Shown: positions 26,253 through 39,829, counted from the first letter of the stretch. The stretch: 64,000 nucleotides of DNA from Mallotus nudiflorus (GCA_947683625.1 CANTUR010000644.1:671501-735500); one strand, 5' to 3'. A program made the numbers and translations. Notes: generated by a model from the sequence alone, not told the origin.

Positions 26253-29200
26253 ATGGCCTTTCACGTAGCTTGCCCAATTACATGGTTAGTGTGTTGTTAT
26301 TATTATTATTTGTTATATTTACTCGTTAACACTTATCGAAAGCCCTCTCGTTTTCCTCTGTTTCTTCCCCTCTCGCGCTCGCTACCTCGCTCCCTGATGA
26401 TTGATTTTTGCTTGTGTTTGGTGGTTGAATTTGCAGCCGTCGAATCTGCTTCTGCTCGTTAGGGTTTCCGAAGGATCTCCACTCCGCCAAATCTAAGGCT
26501 GACTTTCTTTTGCAAGTTTCGAGAATTGATGAGTTTTTGAAAGATCCTTTTCGAATTAGGGATTTTAAGGATTCTCCTTCTTCTGCTGCTTCGGCGACCG
26601 TTCAGGTTCTTGTTCCTAAGGTTTTGCCGGTTCCGGCGCCGCTGCCTCCTCCTCCGCCGCCGCTCCCTGCTCCTCCCTCGTTGTCCGTTGTACCTGCCGG
26701 AGATGGCGCTGCTGGTGGTGAGTTGGGAGAGGACGCCTCCGCTCATACTAAGCGTGTTGCGCTTCAGAAAAAGGCTGCTGCTGCTATGGTTGCTGCTGAG
26801 GATTATGCTAGACGCTTTGAGTCTGGTGATATGGCGGTGAGGTTTATTTTTTGAAGTTTGGTGAATTGGAATGGTTGTAATGTTTAGTTTATCGGCTAAG
26901 TAGTGGGTTAATTTTGAATGTGGCTTGCTTGATAGTTGGATGTAAGCTATAATTTGATGGTAATTGCGTTGTAATTTTGAAGTGCTGGGTTGTTTTTTTT
27001 TGTTAATTCAGGAAATTTATGCTGCAGACTTTTTTAGGTTAATGTTGATGTTGACATTTTCTTGAAATGTAGTTAATTGTATTAGTTATTTTTCATGTGT
27101 GGGGGATGTGGTGGTAAATCTTATAGTAGTTTCAAATGTTTAGTTTGGATTTCTAGTTTGATATTGGAGGGATCATACATATGCATCATACATGGGTATA
27201 AGCACTGAGTATGCTGCATCATGTGTATGGGATGTGTGTGTGTGTTTTTTTTTTTTTTAATTTTTCAATTTTTCAATTTTTGAATTTCATAGATATTGGA
27301 AGTTTAATTCTTTTTGCCAGGGGATTGTTGGTGGCTTCAGAAATATTCCTTTAGTTTTTTTGTTATTCTTTCTAGAGGCACCTGCATCTATACACAAATC
27401 TTTCTGATTGAGGGACCCTTAGATTTTAGGTCATGGAGATTGGAAATGAGTGTCTTAGCTGCAGAATTTCGTCATTTCATTTTTTATAGTTTTGAATCTA
27501 TTTTCAGGTTGCCTCGAAAGATGTCACTGGAGATGATCAAGGTCTCTCCAATACAAATGTAATGTGCCGAATGTGCTTTTTGGGTGAAACAGAAGGAAGT
27601 GAGAGGGCAAGGAGGATGCTTTCATGCAAAAGTTGTGGCAAGAGGTATCACAGGAGCTGTTTGAAAGCTTGGGCTCAACATAGAGGTAAAATATAATGAT
27701 TTAAAGGTTTTCTGGATTGCAATGTCTTTTCTTATATGTGGGGTTGATTGCAGATTTATTTCATTGGAGCTCATGGACATGTCCTTCTTGCCGAATATGT
27801 GAGGTACCTAAGGATGTGCTTTATAATTAATTGTGTTTTACATTGTTCTTATGAAAAAAAAAACCTATAAATTTATGGGTTTATGTTCATGTAACTGTGT
27901 CATGCGTGTAAATTTATGGGTTTCTGTCCATCTGCTAATTGTATCTGCTGAAAGTTTCAACTCATCAACCCTGCTATTCATAAATTTTGCCCATTTTGAA
28001 TTTTCCACTTCTATTATTCTCTGATGTTGCAATTACAATGGGTGGCCTATCCTGTTGTTATTTCATCATTGCTGCCTCTTGTTAGTAGCTTTGCTGACTG
28101 TTATAAGCTTTATTATGTTGTTATTCAATAGGCATTGCTGTTGAATTATCAGTGGTTTTGTTTTCTTTAGATATGCCGAAGAACTGGAGATCCAAATAAG
28201 TTTATGTTCTGCAAAAGGTGTGATGGTGCCTACCATTGTTATTGTCAGCATCCTCCACATAAGGTGAGGTGTAGATTGCTTTGTCCTTGGTGTCAAATCT
28301 AGATCAAAATAGCACTGTTAACATTTATTTCTGGATGCTTTAGAATGTGAGTTCTGGACCATACTTATGCACCAAACATACAAGGTGTCACAGCTGTGGA
28401 TCTTCTGTCCCAGGAAATGGCCTAAGCGTGAGGTATTAGTCTCCAATGGCTTGTTCATTATTTGAGCCTGTTCTATATGTGTTGCCATTTGTATGACTTT
28501 TACTTGTTTTCTTTGACTGATCAATCAAAGTGGTTGAATATTTCACTTTTATGATCATTGAAGTCACATGTAACTAACAGAAATCCTTAATGTCTTTTCC
28601 TGGATAGTATAATGTTTTTTTTTCAATTCGTATGCAGGTACCACATATTGATGCCAACCTCCACATCTAAAGAGGGGGATGTACTAACCGTTTAGGTCTT
28701 TGCTAGTTTTGGGGACAATATTTGAGCCAGTTTATACATAAATTCTTCAACAAAACATGTTATGTTACTGATTTGTCATTCCTTATCTTGCAGAGTATAT
28801 AGAGTTGGAAAAGTAACATTGTTATGTTTGAGTTTAATAACCTCTGAGTTTGTTTATCCAATATTTGATTTAGACATTTCCATTGATTTGGTAGAGGTTT
28901 TTAATGAAATAAACCAAATTTTGTGCTTGTAATTGTTGCTTCTGTAGTTTTGAACAAGGGTATTGTCTTCTTTACTCTTAAGGTTAATATATTATTTATT
29001 TTTTTTGTAAAACTATCAGATGGTTTCTGGGGTACACTTGCTGTGATGCTTGCGGAAGATTGTTTGTGAAGGGAAATTACTGTCCTGTTTGTTTGAAGGT
29101 ATTGTGAACTTATTTTAAATATGAATATTTGTTTGCTAACCTCTACAAGAATGATACTTTTTGAAAGAAGATTTACCAATGTTTCATGCAATTTTTGCAC

Positions 29201-32200
29201 TGATGTTTGTTGGACATGCATTTGTTTTGCTATATCTAAATAAAGTTGTGTCAACATTGTAGGTTTATCGAGATTCAGAATCGACACCAATGGTTTGCTG
29301 TGATATTTGCCAGCGTTGGGTGCACTGCGGCTGTGATGGCATCAGGTTGGTTGCTATCTTGTTTGTTAAATAGAACCATCAATATTATGGTTTGCAGCTC
29401 TGCTAGTTTCTGAAGATTGTTGATGCATGTGTCTGTCTTTGTCATATTTATGTGTATGCAAAATATGTCTGTATTTTCTTGTTGACGTGCTCTAGGTAAG
29501 CTGATATTATATAGATTAGTGTTGTTCGGCTTTTGCATACATTCAGGTTAATAATTTCAGTTCTTTTGGTGATACAGACAAGAATGGATTGGTGTGAGCA
29601 ACTATCAGTTATTGAAGCACATGGAAAAAAAATTGAAATAGAATAGTATATGGTCTGATCAACTTTGTGAATAATTGTTTGTCAAGCCTTGTTGTGTCTT
29701 TGGGTGAATAGGAATGTTGGAGAACAACACAATCAATTGTGATGCATTTTGATAACAAATTTCAAGTTTCGGTATTCATTAAACTTGTAATAGAGGACTC
29801 CTTTTTATTCAATTCAAAGGCATGGTGTATTTATAATGAATTATTAAACAAAGGATTTTATTTTGTAGGATTTTTAAGCAAATCCACCTGAATGAATTTA
29901 GGGGTAGTACAATTGTCAGGCTTGGAATATTCATATATTTTGTGTTTCATTTAGTTTTTCTTTTTTTGGATAGTGTAGTCTCTATGTGCTGTTTTCTTAC
30001 TGATTGTAAGTATGCCTGCAATCCTGCATGATAGTTCTGAGTTGCTTATATAGTGCTGCTACTGTTACTTCTTGTTTCTGAATCCTTTTTTTTTCATTAG
30101 TTAATGGATTTGTGTTGAATATGAGGTTTTTTATTTGTGTCGAGTGTTACATCTCTTAATTTTTAAGCAAATTTTTTGCAGTGATGAAAAATATCTACAG
30201 TTTCAAGTGGATGGAAATCTCCAATATATATGTGCCACATGCCGTGGAGAGTGCTACCAGGTTTGTTATATCAGAATTTCTTAATCTATTTTGACTCTTG
30301 TTAGTGATTCTGTGTGTGCAGAGATGGCCTTGTTGTTACTGCTTTATTTTTTCTATTATTTTTATTCTGTTATATTTATATTCTTTAAATAATTAGATAA
30401 TATGTATATTTCCAGGTAAAGGATCATGAAGATGCTGTTCGAGAGCTCTGGAGGAGACGAGATGAAGCTGATAGAGGTTTAATTGCAAGCTTGAGGGCTG
30501 CTGCAGGGTTGCCAACTCAAGAAGATATATTTTCTATTTCACCCTACTCAGATGATGAAGAAAATGGTCCTGTGATGGCCAAGAATGAATTTGGACGTTC
30601 TCTAAAGCTCTCTCTCAAAGGGTTAGTTGACAAGTCTCCAAAGAAGAGCAAGGAATTTGGGAAAAAACCTTCAAATAAGAAATCTGCTAAGAAAAAAGGT
30701 TTAAATAAGACCGAAGCACATCATCATGTGATACAGTCTTCAGGTCACAGTTTGGATGAAAACAATGATGATGATTCAGAATCTCATAAAAAAGGAAGAC
30801 CAGGTGTATATTCTTCTCCTGTTGCAGGAATTGTGAACCATGCTGAAGAAATCTGTTCTGTTAATCAGACTGGAGTTTTGAAACATAGGTTTGTTGATGA
30901 GGTGATGGTGGGTGATGGAGAGAGGACATCTAGGATTGTTAGGCTTAAGAATAATAAGCCTCATGACTTGGATAGTGGGGATGATGAGAAAAGCAAGTTC
31001 AAATCTGTGAAGGCAAAGAAGTTGGTTATTAATCTAGGTGCTAGAAAAATAAATGTAACTAGTTCTCCTAGATCTGACGTGTCCAGCTGCCAAAGAGATC
31101 AAGATTTGACAAATTCTAATGGTATGTCGTCTATTTAGTATTCTAGCCTAGTGTAGCTAAAACTGGGTAATATATGATGAAATTTCACGTTCAGACATGT
31201 CCAAATTTAGTTTTTGGCATTGTAGTAGTCTTTGCTGCTACTGGCAGTAGCTTCTTTATTATAATTATTATTAGCACTACATTTTTTATTATCTCATCAT
31301 TAGGGTATATGCTAGGTGCATGTGTATCAATTAGCAAATGCACTCTCTTTTTGAGCTCCATTCTGCCTGTCACGCTACTTAGAAGGTTTTTTTTTTTTTT
31401 TTTTTAATTATTTTTTTGGGGGGTGAGGGGAGTAGTGTGTCCTAGTACTTTGATAGTGAATGAATTGAATAGAATGGTATGGGGATAAGTGTTCATGCAT
31501 TTATACGTGTACGAGGATAAGGGTTCATGCATTTTTTTGCAGGTGATAATCATTTAAAATTTTTCGCTGTTGCTTTTTCAAATTCAGTTTATATGAAAAC
31601 CTGTACTGTTGCCGCCTTCTTTGTTTTAGCATGCACCGAATATCTTTATGAACTGATATGTTAAACTAGCTTCTCATTTATTCAATAATGACATTTAGGC
31701 CATTCTAACATTGTTATGCTAATCATAAGATGCACCTTAATGGAGTGTGGAATAAAATAGAACAATTCCAGTCTTAACTTCTTAATTTCTGAATTGTAGT
31801 TTGACGTGCTCTATCCATTTTTTTTTTTTTAATAATTTGTCAAAGAAATCCATATTTTGTGCCCCCCTATCATTAGGCTGATGTTGCCTCCATAAGTAAA
31901 AATTTTTGGTTTCCAGTAATTGATTGAATGCCATGTGTATTGGTTATGTCTTAACATACTCTTTTTTACTTAATTTTATTATTATTATTTTTTCAAAGCA
32001 GGCAGTGGGGACACAGGCCGGCATGTAATAAGTGACAGATTTGCTGGGGATGGACATGAAAGCACTGCTATAATTGGTGATGGTAATGTGCTGCCTTGTC
32101 CATTCATTTTCTTGTAAAATTGCATCCTCATGTTGCTGTGGGTTGGTGGATATGGATGGCGATCATTTAATTATAGTTTTCTTCTTCCTCTTTTTTTTTT

Positions 32201-33670
32201 TTTAAAAAAAAAAAATTATATGATTGATCTTTACAACTTGCAGGAGATACAGTTGTTGATCACTCTGGCCAAGTAAAAAGTATGAGATTACCACGCAGGG
32301 AAGGACATTTTATCAAGTTTGGAAAAATGAAAACTGAAACTCCAAATTTAAATTCCAGATTTGACAGAGGGAATGATGCTGATGGAGAAACAATTAATTC
32401 AGATCCTACACGTGTTTCATCAAGTAAAAGAAGCATGAATGGAAATGGGACAGCAGATGGGCTTGTAGGAGAAATCTCCACCTTAAGAAATGATAGGGTG
32501 TCTTTAGGGAAGCAACCAGAAGTCAGACCTGAGACACATACTGAAAGCAATGATGATTCTGGTGACACACCTATTTCGCAATCATTGCCCAAGGATTCCA
32601 AATTTTCACTGAAATTAAAGATTAAAAAGCCTAATCTTTTAAACCAATATTCTCGAAAGCCTCCACTGGGGGAGGAAAAGAGTTCCATAAGGGGCCAAAG
32701 GTCAAAAAGAAAGAGACCATCAAGCTTAATGGAGAAATCACTTTTTAATGAAGATGAAGATGCCATACTATCACATCAAGACAGTGAGATGATGGAAGCT
32801 AGTTGGATATTGAAAAAGTTGGGTAAAGATGCAATTGGAAAGAGAGTCGAAGTTCATCAGCCTTCTGACAATTCATGGTGAGTTTTCCTGTTCATCCCTT
32901 TGCCATGAAGAGAAGTGTTTTTTTTTTTTTTTTTTTTTGAAATTATGCAAATAATAGAACATAGAATGCTGCAGGACAAGATAATGTATTCTCAGTGGTC
33001 TTAACGCATTTCTTCATCTCCTAAACTTATATGGTTCACTCATCCCATGAGTCTGCATGTTTGCATTTTAGATAAATAAGAAAAACCAGGTGGATGGAGT
33101 GAAGAAAGGTAGAGGTGGTCTTGACACTTTTCTTTATCTCCAGAACTTATGGTTCACTCATCTCATGAGTCTGCATGTTTGCACTTCAGATAAATAGGAA
33201 AAATCAGGGTAGATGGAATGAAGAAAGGTAGAGGTAGCCTAGACTAGGAGAAGTGTGGTGAGGGGTTTACTAAATTGGTTCAAATTTTTCCACAGATGTA
33301 GTCCATAATGTGAAGTGGAGAAAAAGAATCTATATAACCGACCCCAGTTAATTTGGGATTAAAGCTTAAGTTGAATTGAGTTGAGTAGATAAAGAGGAAA
33401 ATGTTTTTACTTTTACATTGAGATGGAACTGAGTTTTAGAGCCCTTCTCCTGTCATGACAGGACTGTTTGAAATTGGTTATGTCTTTGGTTTCTCTTTTT
33501 GGCTGTTGACAGTGACTTCCTAATCCAGGCATAAGGGAGTGGTCTCTGACACTGTTGAAGGCACAGCAATTTTATCTGTTACTCTGGATGATAGTAGAGT
33601 AAAAACCTTGGAACTTGGGAAGCAAGCGGTTCGCTTTGTTCCTCAAAAGCACAAGAGGTCAAAGACGTGA
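26253..33670 (+). CDS. Triple PHD-finger protein with C-terminal Tudor-like segment
   Basis: Thirteen exons join in frame: 26253-26284, 26437-26836, 27508-27685, 27754-27803, 28171-28263, 28344-28432, 29020-29098, 29263-29345, 30182-30260, 30416-31121, 32002-32082, 32244-32877, 33529-33670. They give 881 aa with GT-AG borders throughout. The start MAFHVACPITCRRIC matches the conserved N terminus I recall for the Arabidopsis At3g52100/At3g08020 type. A proline run lies at about residues 80-100. PHD1 uses C164, C167, C184, C187, H192, C195, C213, C216. PHD2 uses C219, C222, C234, C237, H242, C245, C260, H263. PHD3 uses C302, C305, C320, C323, H328, C331, C352, C355. Residues 360-820 are charged and low in order. 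Residues ~825-875 (GKRVEVHQP, SWHKGVV, ELGKQAVRFVP) resemble a Tudor-like fold. A nuclear chromatin-reader role is inferred; the histone mark is unknown. Confidence 0.93.
32995..33400 (+). mobile_element. RTE-type LINE 3' tail with a 120-bp tandem duplication, in intron 12 of the PHD gene
   Basis: Two ~120-bp copies (32995-33114 and 33115-33237) share GGTTCACTCATC, ATGAGTCTGCATGTTTGCA and GATGGA-TGAAGAAAGGTAGAGG. The second runs into a stretch translating GMKKGRGSLD and then WRKRIYITDPS.FGIKA (33317-33375), which resembles the C terminus of plant RTE-LINE reverse transcriptases. The 3' end ACCGACCCCAGTTAATTTGG is the usual tail of such LINEs and of their SINE partners. It lies wholly inside the intron and leaves both splice sites intact. 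Confidence 0.6.
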
Positions 33671-34796
33671 AGGCAGAAAATCTTCCCAATTGCTTATCAT
33701 CACATCTGGAGACTTCTTTCCATTATTTTAGAGGTGAAGCAGGAGTCTCCTATATCTAGGACCCAAGATGTTCAAATTGTATTTTGTGCTGTCATTCAGG
33801 TTGGTCATCCTCGTCGACATGAAGGAATGATATGATGCTGAATAACTAGGGACTATTTTTGAAGGAACACTGTCCATTATTCTTTCCTTTTCTCTCTCCT
33901 TCCTGTTCAACATGTATTCCTGCAGATCTTTGATTCAGAAACGTAGATGTAGTTTTTCCTTCTCCTTTCTTCTTTTGGAATGTTTGCTTGGTTGTATCAA
34001 GGCATCCAGGTAAACTAGCTCTCGCCTTAGTGTTGTTGACCGGTGCATAGCAAGTAGCATTTGCCTTGTTAATTGTAGTTAGAAGGTTACAATTAATTGA
34101 GACATCAGGGGCCAGAACTCTGATTTTCAAAATTCGTTTCGTGGAGGATTTGATCGAAGTTGTGCATTTAGAGATATCATTACTGGTATCAATAATTTAC
34201 TTATGTGGTAAATATTCATGATCAAATAGCATCTCTTGGTTTGCGCATGCTTTTTGAAAATAAGCTTTCAGCAAATTTTAAAATGAAATTTCCCGCTGCA
34301 AAATGTAGCACAGATACGTACAACAAAAGCTTGTTATTTTTGTGTAATTTTTTTTTCTGTATTTTAGTTTATTATATTATTTCATTCTTGATATCTTAAA
34401 AAATATTTATTCATTCTTGTATTAATTTATTTTTTTACTATTTTATTTTCAACAGAGGGATTAATGAGTATTAATGGAATGGAAATATAAAGATAAATAA
34501 GTATTTTTTAAAATGTTAGGGATTAAGTAACGTAATAGAGCAAAATATATGGGAAAAATTGCAATTCTCCCATGTTTTAGGGATTCTATGGTTGCAATGG
34601 AAAATGGGTTAATTGCTATACACACTTCTAATTCTTAGAGCTATGTAGGGTTTCTAAAGTTGCAATGGATCCTTATATATCTAATTCATATTTAATAATT
34701 TTATTGAAATATGTAAAAGCATATCTATGTTTTTTTTTTGGGGTAAATTTACTAGTTGATTCTTAATTTTCCATGGGATGTTGTAATGAATATAGA
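33671..34796. other. PHD gene 3' flank and AT-rich spacer
   Basis: From 33671 to about 34350 the base composition is like an untranslated region and probably contains the 3' UTR. After 34350 it becomes AT-rich. No further coding region is visible. Confidence 0.5.
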
Positions 34797-35603
34797 GCAA
34801 ATTATATTTACCTTCCTAAGGTTTGATTTAATTCTAACTCTCTTCCCTCATTTGAAAACTGAACATTTACATTTTTTAGTTTAATTTTGTCAATATTAAA
34901 GTCTTTCTGTTAACTTTTGTGTTAGGTTTATATATATATAACTCCCTCTGTTTATAAAAATAAAACAGTTTAATCCCTAAGTTCTAATAAAATAAAATAA
35001 TTTAGTCCTTCAACTTTTCAATTATTTAAAATTTAAAATTTCAATACTAAGTTTTAGACATGTACTCATATCTCCATCAATATTTTTTTTTTGAATTATA
35101 CAAAATACACACTAACTCAAAAATCAAGTTGTAATTTTAATAAATTTATAAATATTCATAAATTTATTTTATATTCATTTTTTAATTAATTTTTGCTCCA
35201 TTTAAAATTAGTATTATCTAAAACTAAAGTAATATATAAAATGAATTACTTTAAAAGAAGTTAAACTTAATGCAATATTGATAAGGATGTGTAACCATTG
35301 AAAATTTAGCAAAAAATTGTGATTTTAAATTTGAAATAATTTGCAAATTGAAGAACAACAATTTTTATTTTATTAAAATAAAAAGGATTAAAGTGTTAGT
35401 TTTTACAAAACATATGGAGTAAAATGTTTAGTTTGTATAAAATAGAGGGAGTAAAATATCCTATTTGTTAAGATACTATCGGAAAAGTTAACAAAAAATT
35501 AATGTATTAACGAAATTAAAACTGAAAGATGTAAATGTTTGATTTTCAAACAAAAGGAAGGACAGTTGGAATTAGGTCAAACCTTAGGGATATAACCAAC
35601 TAG
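34797..35603. mobile_element. Fold-back MITE with ~130-200-bp inverted ends
   Basis: The left arm (34797-34990) and the reverse complement of the right arm (35400-35603) share CTAAGGTTTGA, TTTGAAAA, GAAC/CAAACATTTACAT, CAGTTTTAATTT-like, TGTTAACTTTT and ACTCCCTCT. The arms are imperfect. Total length is about 0.8 kb with no coding capacity. The size and long arms fit a Mutator-derived MITE. A clear 9-bp duplication was not found; TAGAG occurs at both edges, which could be a short duplication or chance. Confidence 0.65.
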
Positions 35604-35953
35604 AGTCAGTACACGCCATATGCCTATACATGGTTAGCATATATATGTAAACGGTAGCAAACTCTAACCAACCATATGTGGATGACCGTGTCGCCTTAGG
35701 TCAAAAGATCATATGCACCATTATGTTCAAGATAGTGATTGTTGACAAAAGTAAATTTTCTTGCAATCATTTATCTTATGTCACAGTTCGATCCACCAAT
35801 TACATGAGTATCTACATGTCTATTTTGATATCTTATATTAAGTAGCATGAGACTCACTACTTGAGAAATTTTATAATGATTTTAGTCTTTGATGAGAAGA
35901 CCAAACCAATAATATCAAGCCATATAGGGTTCACTCATATGTTATATTAGGTC
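35604..35953. other. Unassigned spacer
   Basis: Unique-looking AT-rich DNA between two transposons. No open frame, repeat or RNA gene was recognised. Confidence 0.5.
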
Positions 35954-36226
35954 TGTAATATCCCGTGTTTTTAAATAGTTTTATACTGCATCGGGATATG
36001 CAGTGTTAATAATTTTTGTATATATTTATGATATTTTATGAGTTTGTTATTTAATTAAAATTGATTTTTAATTATTTTATATTATTTTAAGTATTTTACG
36101 TAAAATTTTTCCGGGAATTATATTTTCGGGAAAAATGACACGTAAATAATTTAGTATTGATTATTTTAAATAAGTTTACGAATTTACATGAATCCATGCA
36201 TGATTTTAATTGTCATATTAAAATAC

Positions 36227-36308
<82 letters not shown>

Positions 36309-36496
36309 TCTTATATTTAATTATTTTAGGGTTTAATAATTATTTTAATTTTGAATGTATATATTATATAGTTGTATTAAGTTAATGTGTGTTATATATA
36401 TATGTATATGTATATAATATTAAGTTGATTTTTATATATGTGGTGTGTGATTTTTCTAAATATTATATTAATATATTTTAATATAAATTATTAAAG

Positions 36497-36544
<48 letters not shown>

Positions 36545-38552
36545 AGAAAATTAATTTTGTGGAATTATATTATTTTTGGTGAATTTTTAGATTAATTTTA
36601 GTATATTTATATATATAGGGGTATTTTGGTAATTTTACCTTAAATTGGCTAAAAATGTAATTAAATCGGTTCTAATAGTTATTTAGGGCATAAAAATGAT
36701 TTCTACAAATTATTTAGTATTTTTAACTAATTAAAACTATTTTTCGTAAATTATTTTCAATTATATATATAATATACGATTTTTCTAATAAAATGAGTTT
36801 TTATCGGTTTTTACTGTGTTTTAGGGTTAATTACGTAATTTCTACTTATAAAATGTATTTTTATTATATAAGGGCATTTTCGGTATTTTTGTAGCATTCT
36901 GTGAATTGTGGACCTCGGTCAGTGATTTGTAGTTTGGAGTCCGACCGAGGGATTTGTGATTGTGAATTCTATGTTTTATTTTCGAAGTGTATTTCTTTGC
37001 AGGGCCGGCTCTACTCTTTGAGTAGAGAGATGTTCGTTTTACAGGGGAGGTTTTGCCGGATTTTTGGTAGAATTCTCGTAAAACGTGATATCTGGTCGAA
37101 TTCCTATTTTAATTTTATGTCTAGTAATCTAAATCGAGTCTTTAGAACTTCTATAGATGTATTCTGATATTCTATGATCGTTTGCTTGTTTAGTTGCGCC
37201 GAGATCGAGGCCTAGTGGACCAGGCCCATTGGACCCATCTCGTGGAACACAATAATTGTGAGTTGCTATTATATATATATATGCTCTAGGGTGCATGCTT
37301 TTAAAAATATATGCATTATTTTGATCAAATATGCATAATGGTTTAATTAATACTTAAGTTTATTTTTAGTTTATTTTTGGTTTATTTTCTGTATATTTTA
37401 AACTATATGCATGTTTTATTAATGAATTATGTTTAAAATATTTTTGAATATATTTCTAGCTTATTTTGTAATTTAATTGGATTTATTTGAAGTATATATA
37501 CGCGAAATATACCTGATTTACTTTTGGTATATTTCTAGTATATATATGGTTTATGTTGCTATTTTATTTAAATTCATGCATCATTTATTTGTGAATGTAT
37601 GTTTTATATTTAGTAATGAAGGATATCAATAGAACGTGCTACCTAGTGGGCAGCACTAGGACCGAGTATGTACCAGTACGCTGATAACATTTAGGCTATA
37701 TTACTAACTACTTGTGGATATTGATTGGATATGATTATTTGATGTGTGAGATATGAATTGGGAGTGTGATTATTGGAGCTCGTTTGACCAAGTGTCTCGG
37801 GGCAATCACACTGACAGTCAGACTGCTGGAGCTCGGTTGACTTAGTGTCTCGGGGCCAGTCTACTGTCTAAATGGAATAAGTGATTATATTTGGAATAAG
37901 TGAGCCTGTATGGCTAGAGTGTTGTCTAACACTGTTTTGAGGATGCGATTTTCTAGGGTTCTATTTGATCCTTCATAAACAGTGATTTTCAATAAAAAAA
38001 ATACGTAAAATGATTTTATTGCATCTGTGTGTATTTGTTTGTATACATACATATAATTTATACTTTTGACTGTGTGCATTGGCATTTAGTATGCATGTAT
38101 ATATATTATAGTAATTCACTAGGTGAGGTTTGACTCCCCTCCGTTGACTTTTTTTTTTTAGGAGAGTCATCTTCATTAGACCTCAGTAGCAGGCCTGTAC
38201 GTCGGATTTCTTCCGCCCCGGCTATACTATATAAACTGCTCACTTGAGTTTTATTTTATGATCTAGACACTGCAGTAGTTGTAAAATTATTAAAAAGATG
38301 TTGTATTATATTTGAATTGGATTTGTATTAAAAGTTTATTTATATATATGATGAGGATTTGATTAAATTTCATTTGGTGGAAATATTATTTTGATATTTA
38401 TGATTTTACTCCGCTGCATAATATTCTATTTAATTGTGTTTTTATTATTACTATTGTATGTTTTATTTTATTTTAGGCTTGCTACGGGTTTCGGATTTGA
38501 AAGAATTCTCATTCCATAGCGTCGGTCATGACACCTGTTTTGTTTCGTGACA
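35954..38552 (+). mobile_element. Solo Gypsy LTR with perfect AGGTC target duplication
   Basis: 2599 bp from TGTAATATCCCGTG to TTTCGTGACA, flanked by AGGTC at 35949-35953 and 38553-38557. It is a diverged member of the LTR family at 8277-11428. It has hairpins at 36913-36950 (8 perfect pairs, CCTCGGTC with GACCGAGG) and 37036-37084, two body repeats around GCTCG...GTGTCTCGGGG at 37770-37865, TTCACTAGGTGAGG near 38113, and (TA)n tracts at 36237-36305 and 36498-36541. No internal retroelement sequence remains. Confidence 0.93.
36221..36541. repeat. Two (TA)n microsatellites and an (ATAC)n run
   Basis: ATAC units at about 36221-36240, TA at about 36239-36305, and TA again at about 36498-36541, all in the U3 side of the solo LTR. 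Confidence 0.95.
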
Positions 38553-38557
38553 AGGTC

Positions 38558-39829
38558 ATATTTTTTTTATCAATTTAATTAAATACTAAATTTTTATTGG
38601 TTTGACCTTCCAACTCATTAAACACTAGGGTCATTATACAATGTCTCCTCACTACATCCTATTAGCAATATCACATACCGATTAAGGAAAATAGACAAAG
38701 GTGATAGTCTAGAGATTAATATTACCCATATCTTAATCCAACGACTATGAATATTTTATACCATATGTAATAATAAATTTGTCACTCATTTTATTAACTC
38801 TTGATAATAAACTCATTTAATATAATGCTAAAGGGTAAATATTCAAATAAATAAATACTTTATTTAAAAAAATATTTTATGTCATAGGGATAAAAGTACA
38901 ATGTCATTTATATTACAAGAATGACACTATGTCATATCTATACTAATAGATTTGTTATTGGGTAATAAAACTTATTGCATTATGCTTCATCTTCTTCTTT
39001 CAAATTCAATTATGGTGTTGTATGGTGGAGGTAAATTTAATAATGGCGGTTTCATATGTATAACAAAATATGTGCTTTTTTACTTCTTTTAAATTCAATT
39101 GGTATTGTGTGGTGGAGGTAAATTTGGTAATGTTGGTTTTAGATGGGTAACAAAATTTGTTGTTTCCTAATTCTTCTCCTTCTTCCTTCTAATTCAATTG
39201 GTGTTATATTGTGCTGGTTTTCTAATGATGTTTGTGTTGGCTTATGCCGATAGCAGAAGATGTTGATGGTGGTGCTAGACAGAGTGACATTTATGGTGGT
39301 GCTAATGGTGGGCATGTTAGTGGCGGTGCAAGTGGTAAGCATGTTGGTGGTGGTGTTAGGGGTGGGTAGTATTAATGGTGGTGTCGATGATGGGTAATGA
39401 TGATGATGATGCTAGTGGTGAATGGTGAGACATTGGTAAATCTAATTTCATTATGAGAGATAGGAGAAGTAAAAAAAATAATTTTTATTATCTTTTAATA
39501 CATTTCACTTGCTCTAAGAAACATGCGGTGTTCACTCTCCTAATTTTGGGGCAAATTGCTAAATGTATGATTTGTTTGGGTTAAATAGCCAAAAAAAATT
39601 TTTTAGAGTTAATTGCACCATAAATGATAGTTTAAGGGGTGAATTGTCACTTTAACCCTTTTTGAAAGGTATTATGAGTCTAGTTCTTTAAATGTCTATA
39701 ATTTTAGAAAAGCCATAAGGTAATAATGTTTAGAAGGGTCATATAAAATAGGAAGTCCCCCATGACACTATTAGTATAAAATTCCTTTTAGATAAGGTAA
39801 GAATATGCAAAACGGTCATATAAAATAGA
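38558..39829. repeat. Spacer with ~90-bp tandem repeats and a GGTGGTG-rich tract
   Basis: From about 38990 to 39230 a unit of roughly 90 bp containing AAATTCAATTGGTGTTGT, GGTGGAGGTAAATTTG and GGGTAACAAAATTTGTTG is repeated 2 to 3 times. From 39260 to 39430 follows a GGTGGTGCTA/GGTGGG-rich low-complexity tract. The remaining bases are AT-rich without features. TATAAAATAGGAAGTC to ACACTATTAGTATAA at 39744-39775 resembles the DNA just right of the next element (41517-41556), suggesting a local duplication. Confidence 0.6.

Noticed and set aside
26253..26462. First PHD exon read on as a single 69-codon frame to a stop
   Set aside because: A GT at 26285 and AG before 26437 remove the stop-containing piece and restore the conserved PITCRRIC junction.
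28066..29538. Several minus-strand open frames of 68-129 codons
   Set aside because: They cross introns and exons of the PHD gene antisense and show no domain or intron-exon logic.
32260..32766. 168-codon minus-strand open frame
   Set aside because: Exact antisense of PHD exon 12, whose sense reading joins in frame with the neighbouring exons.
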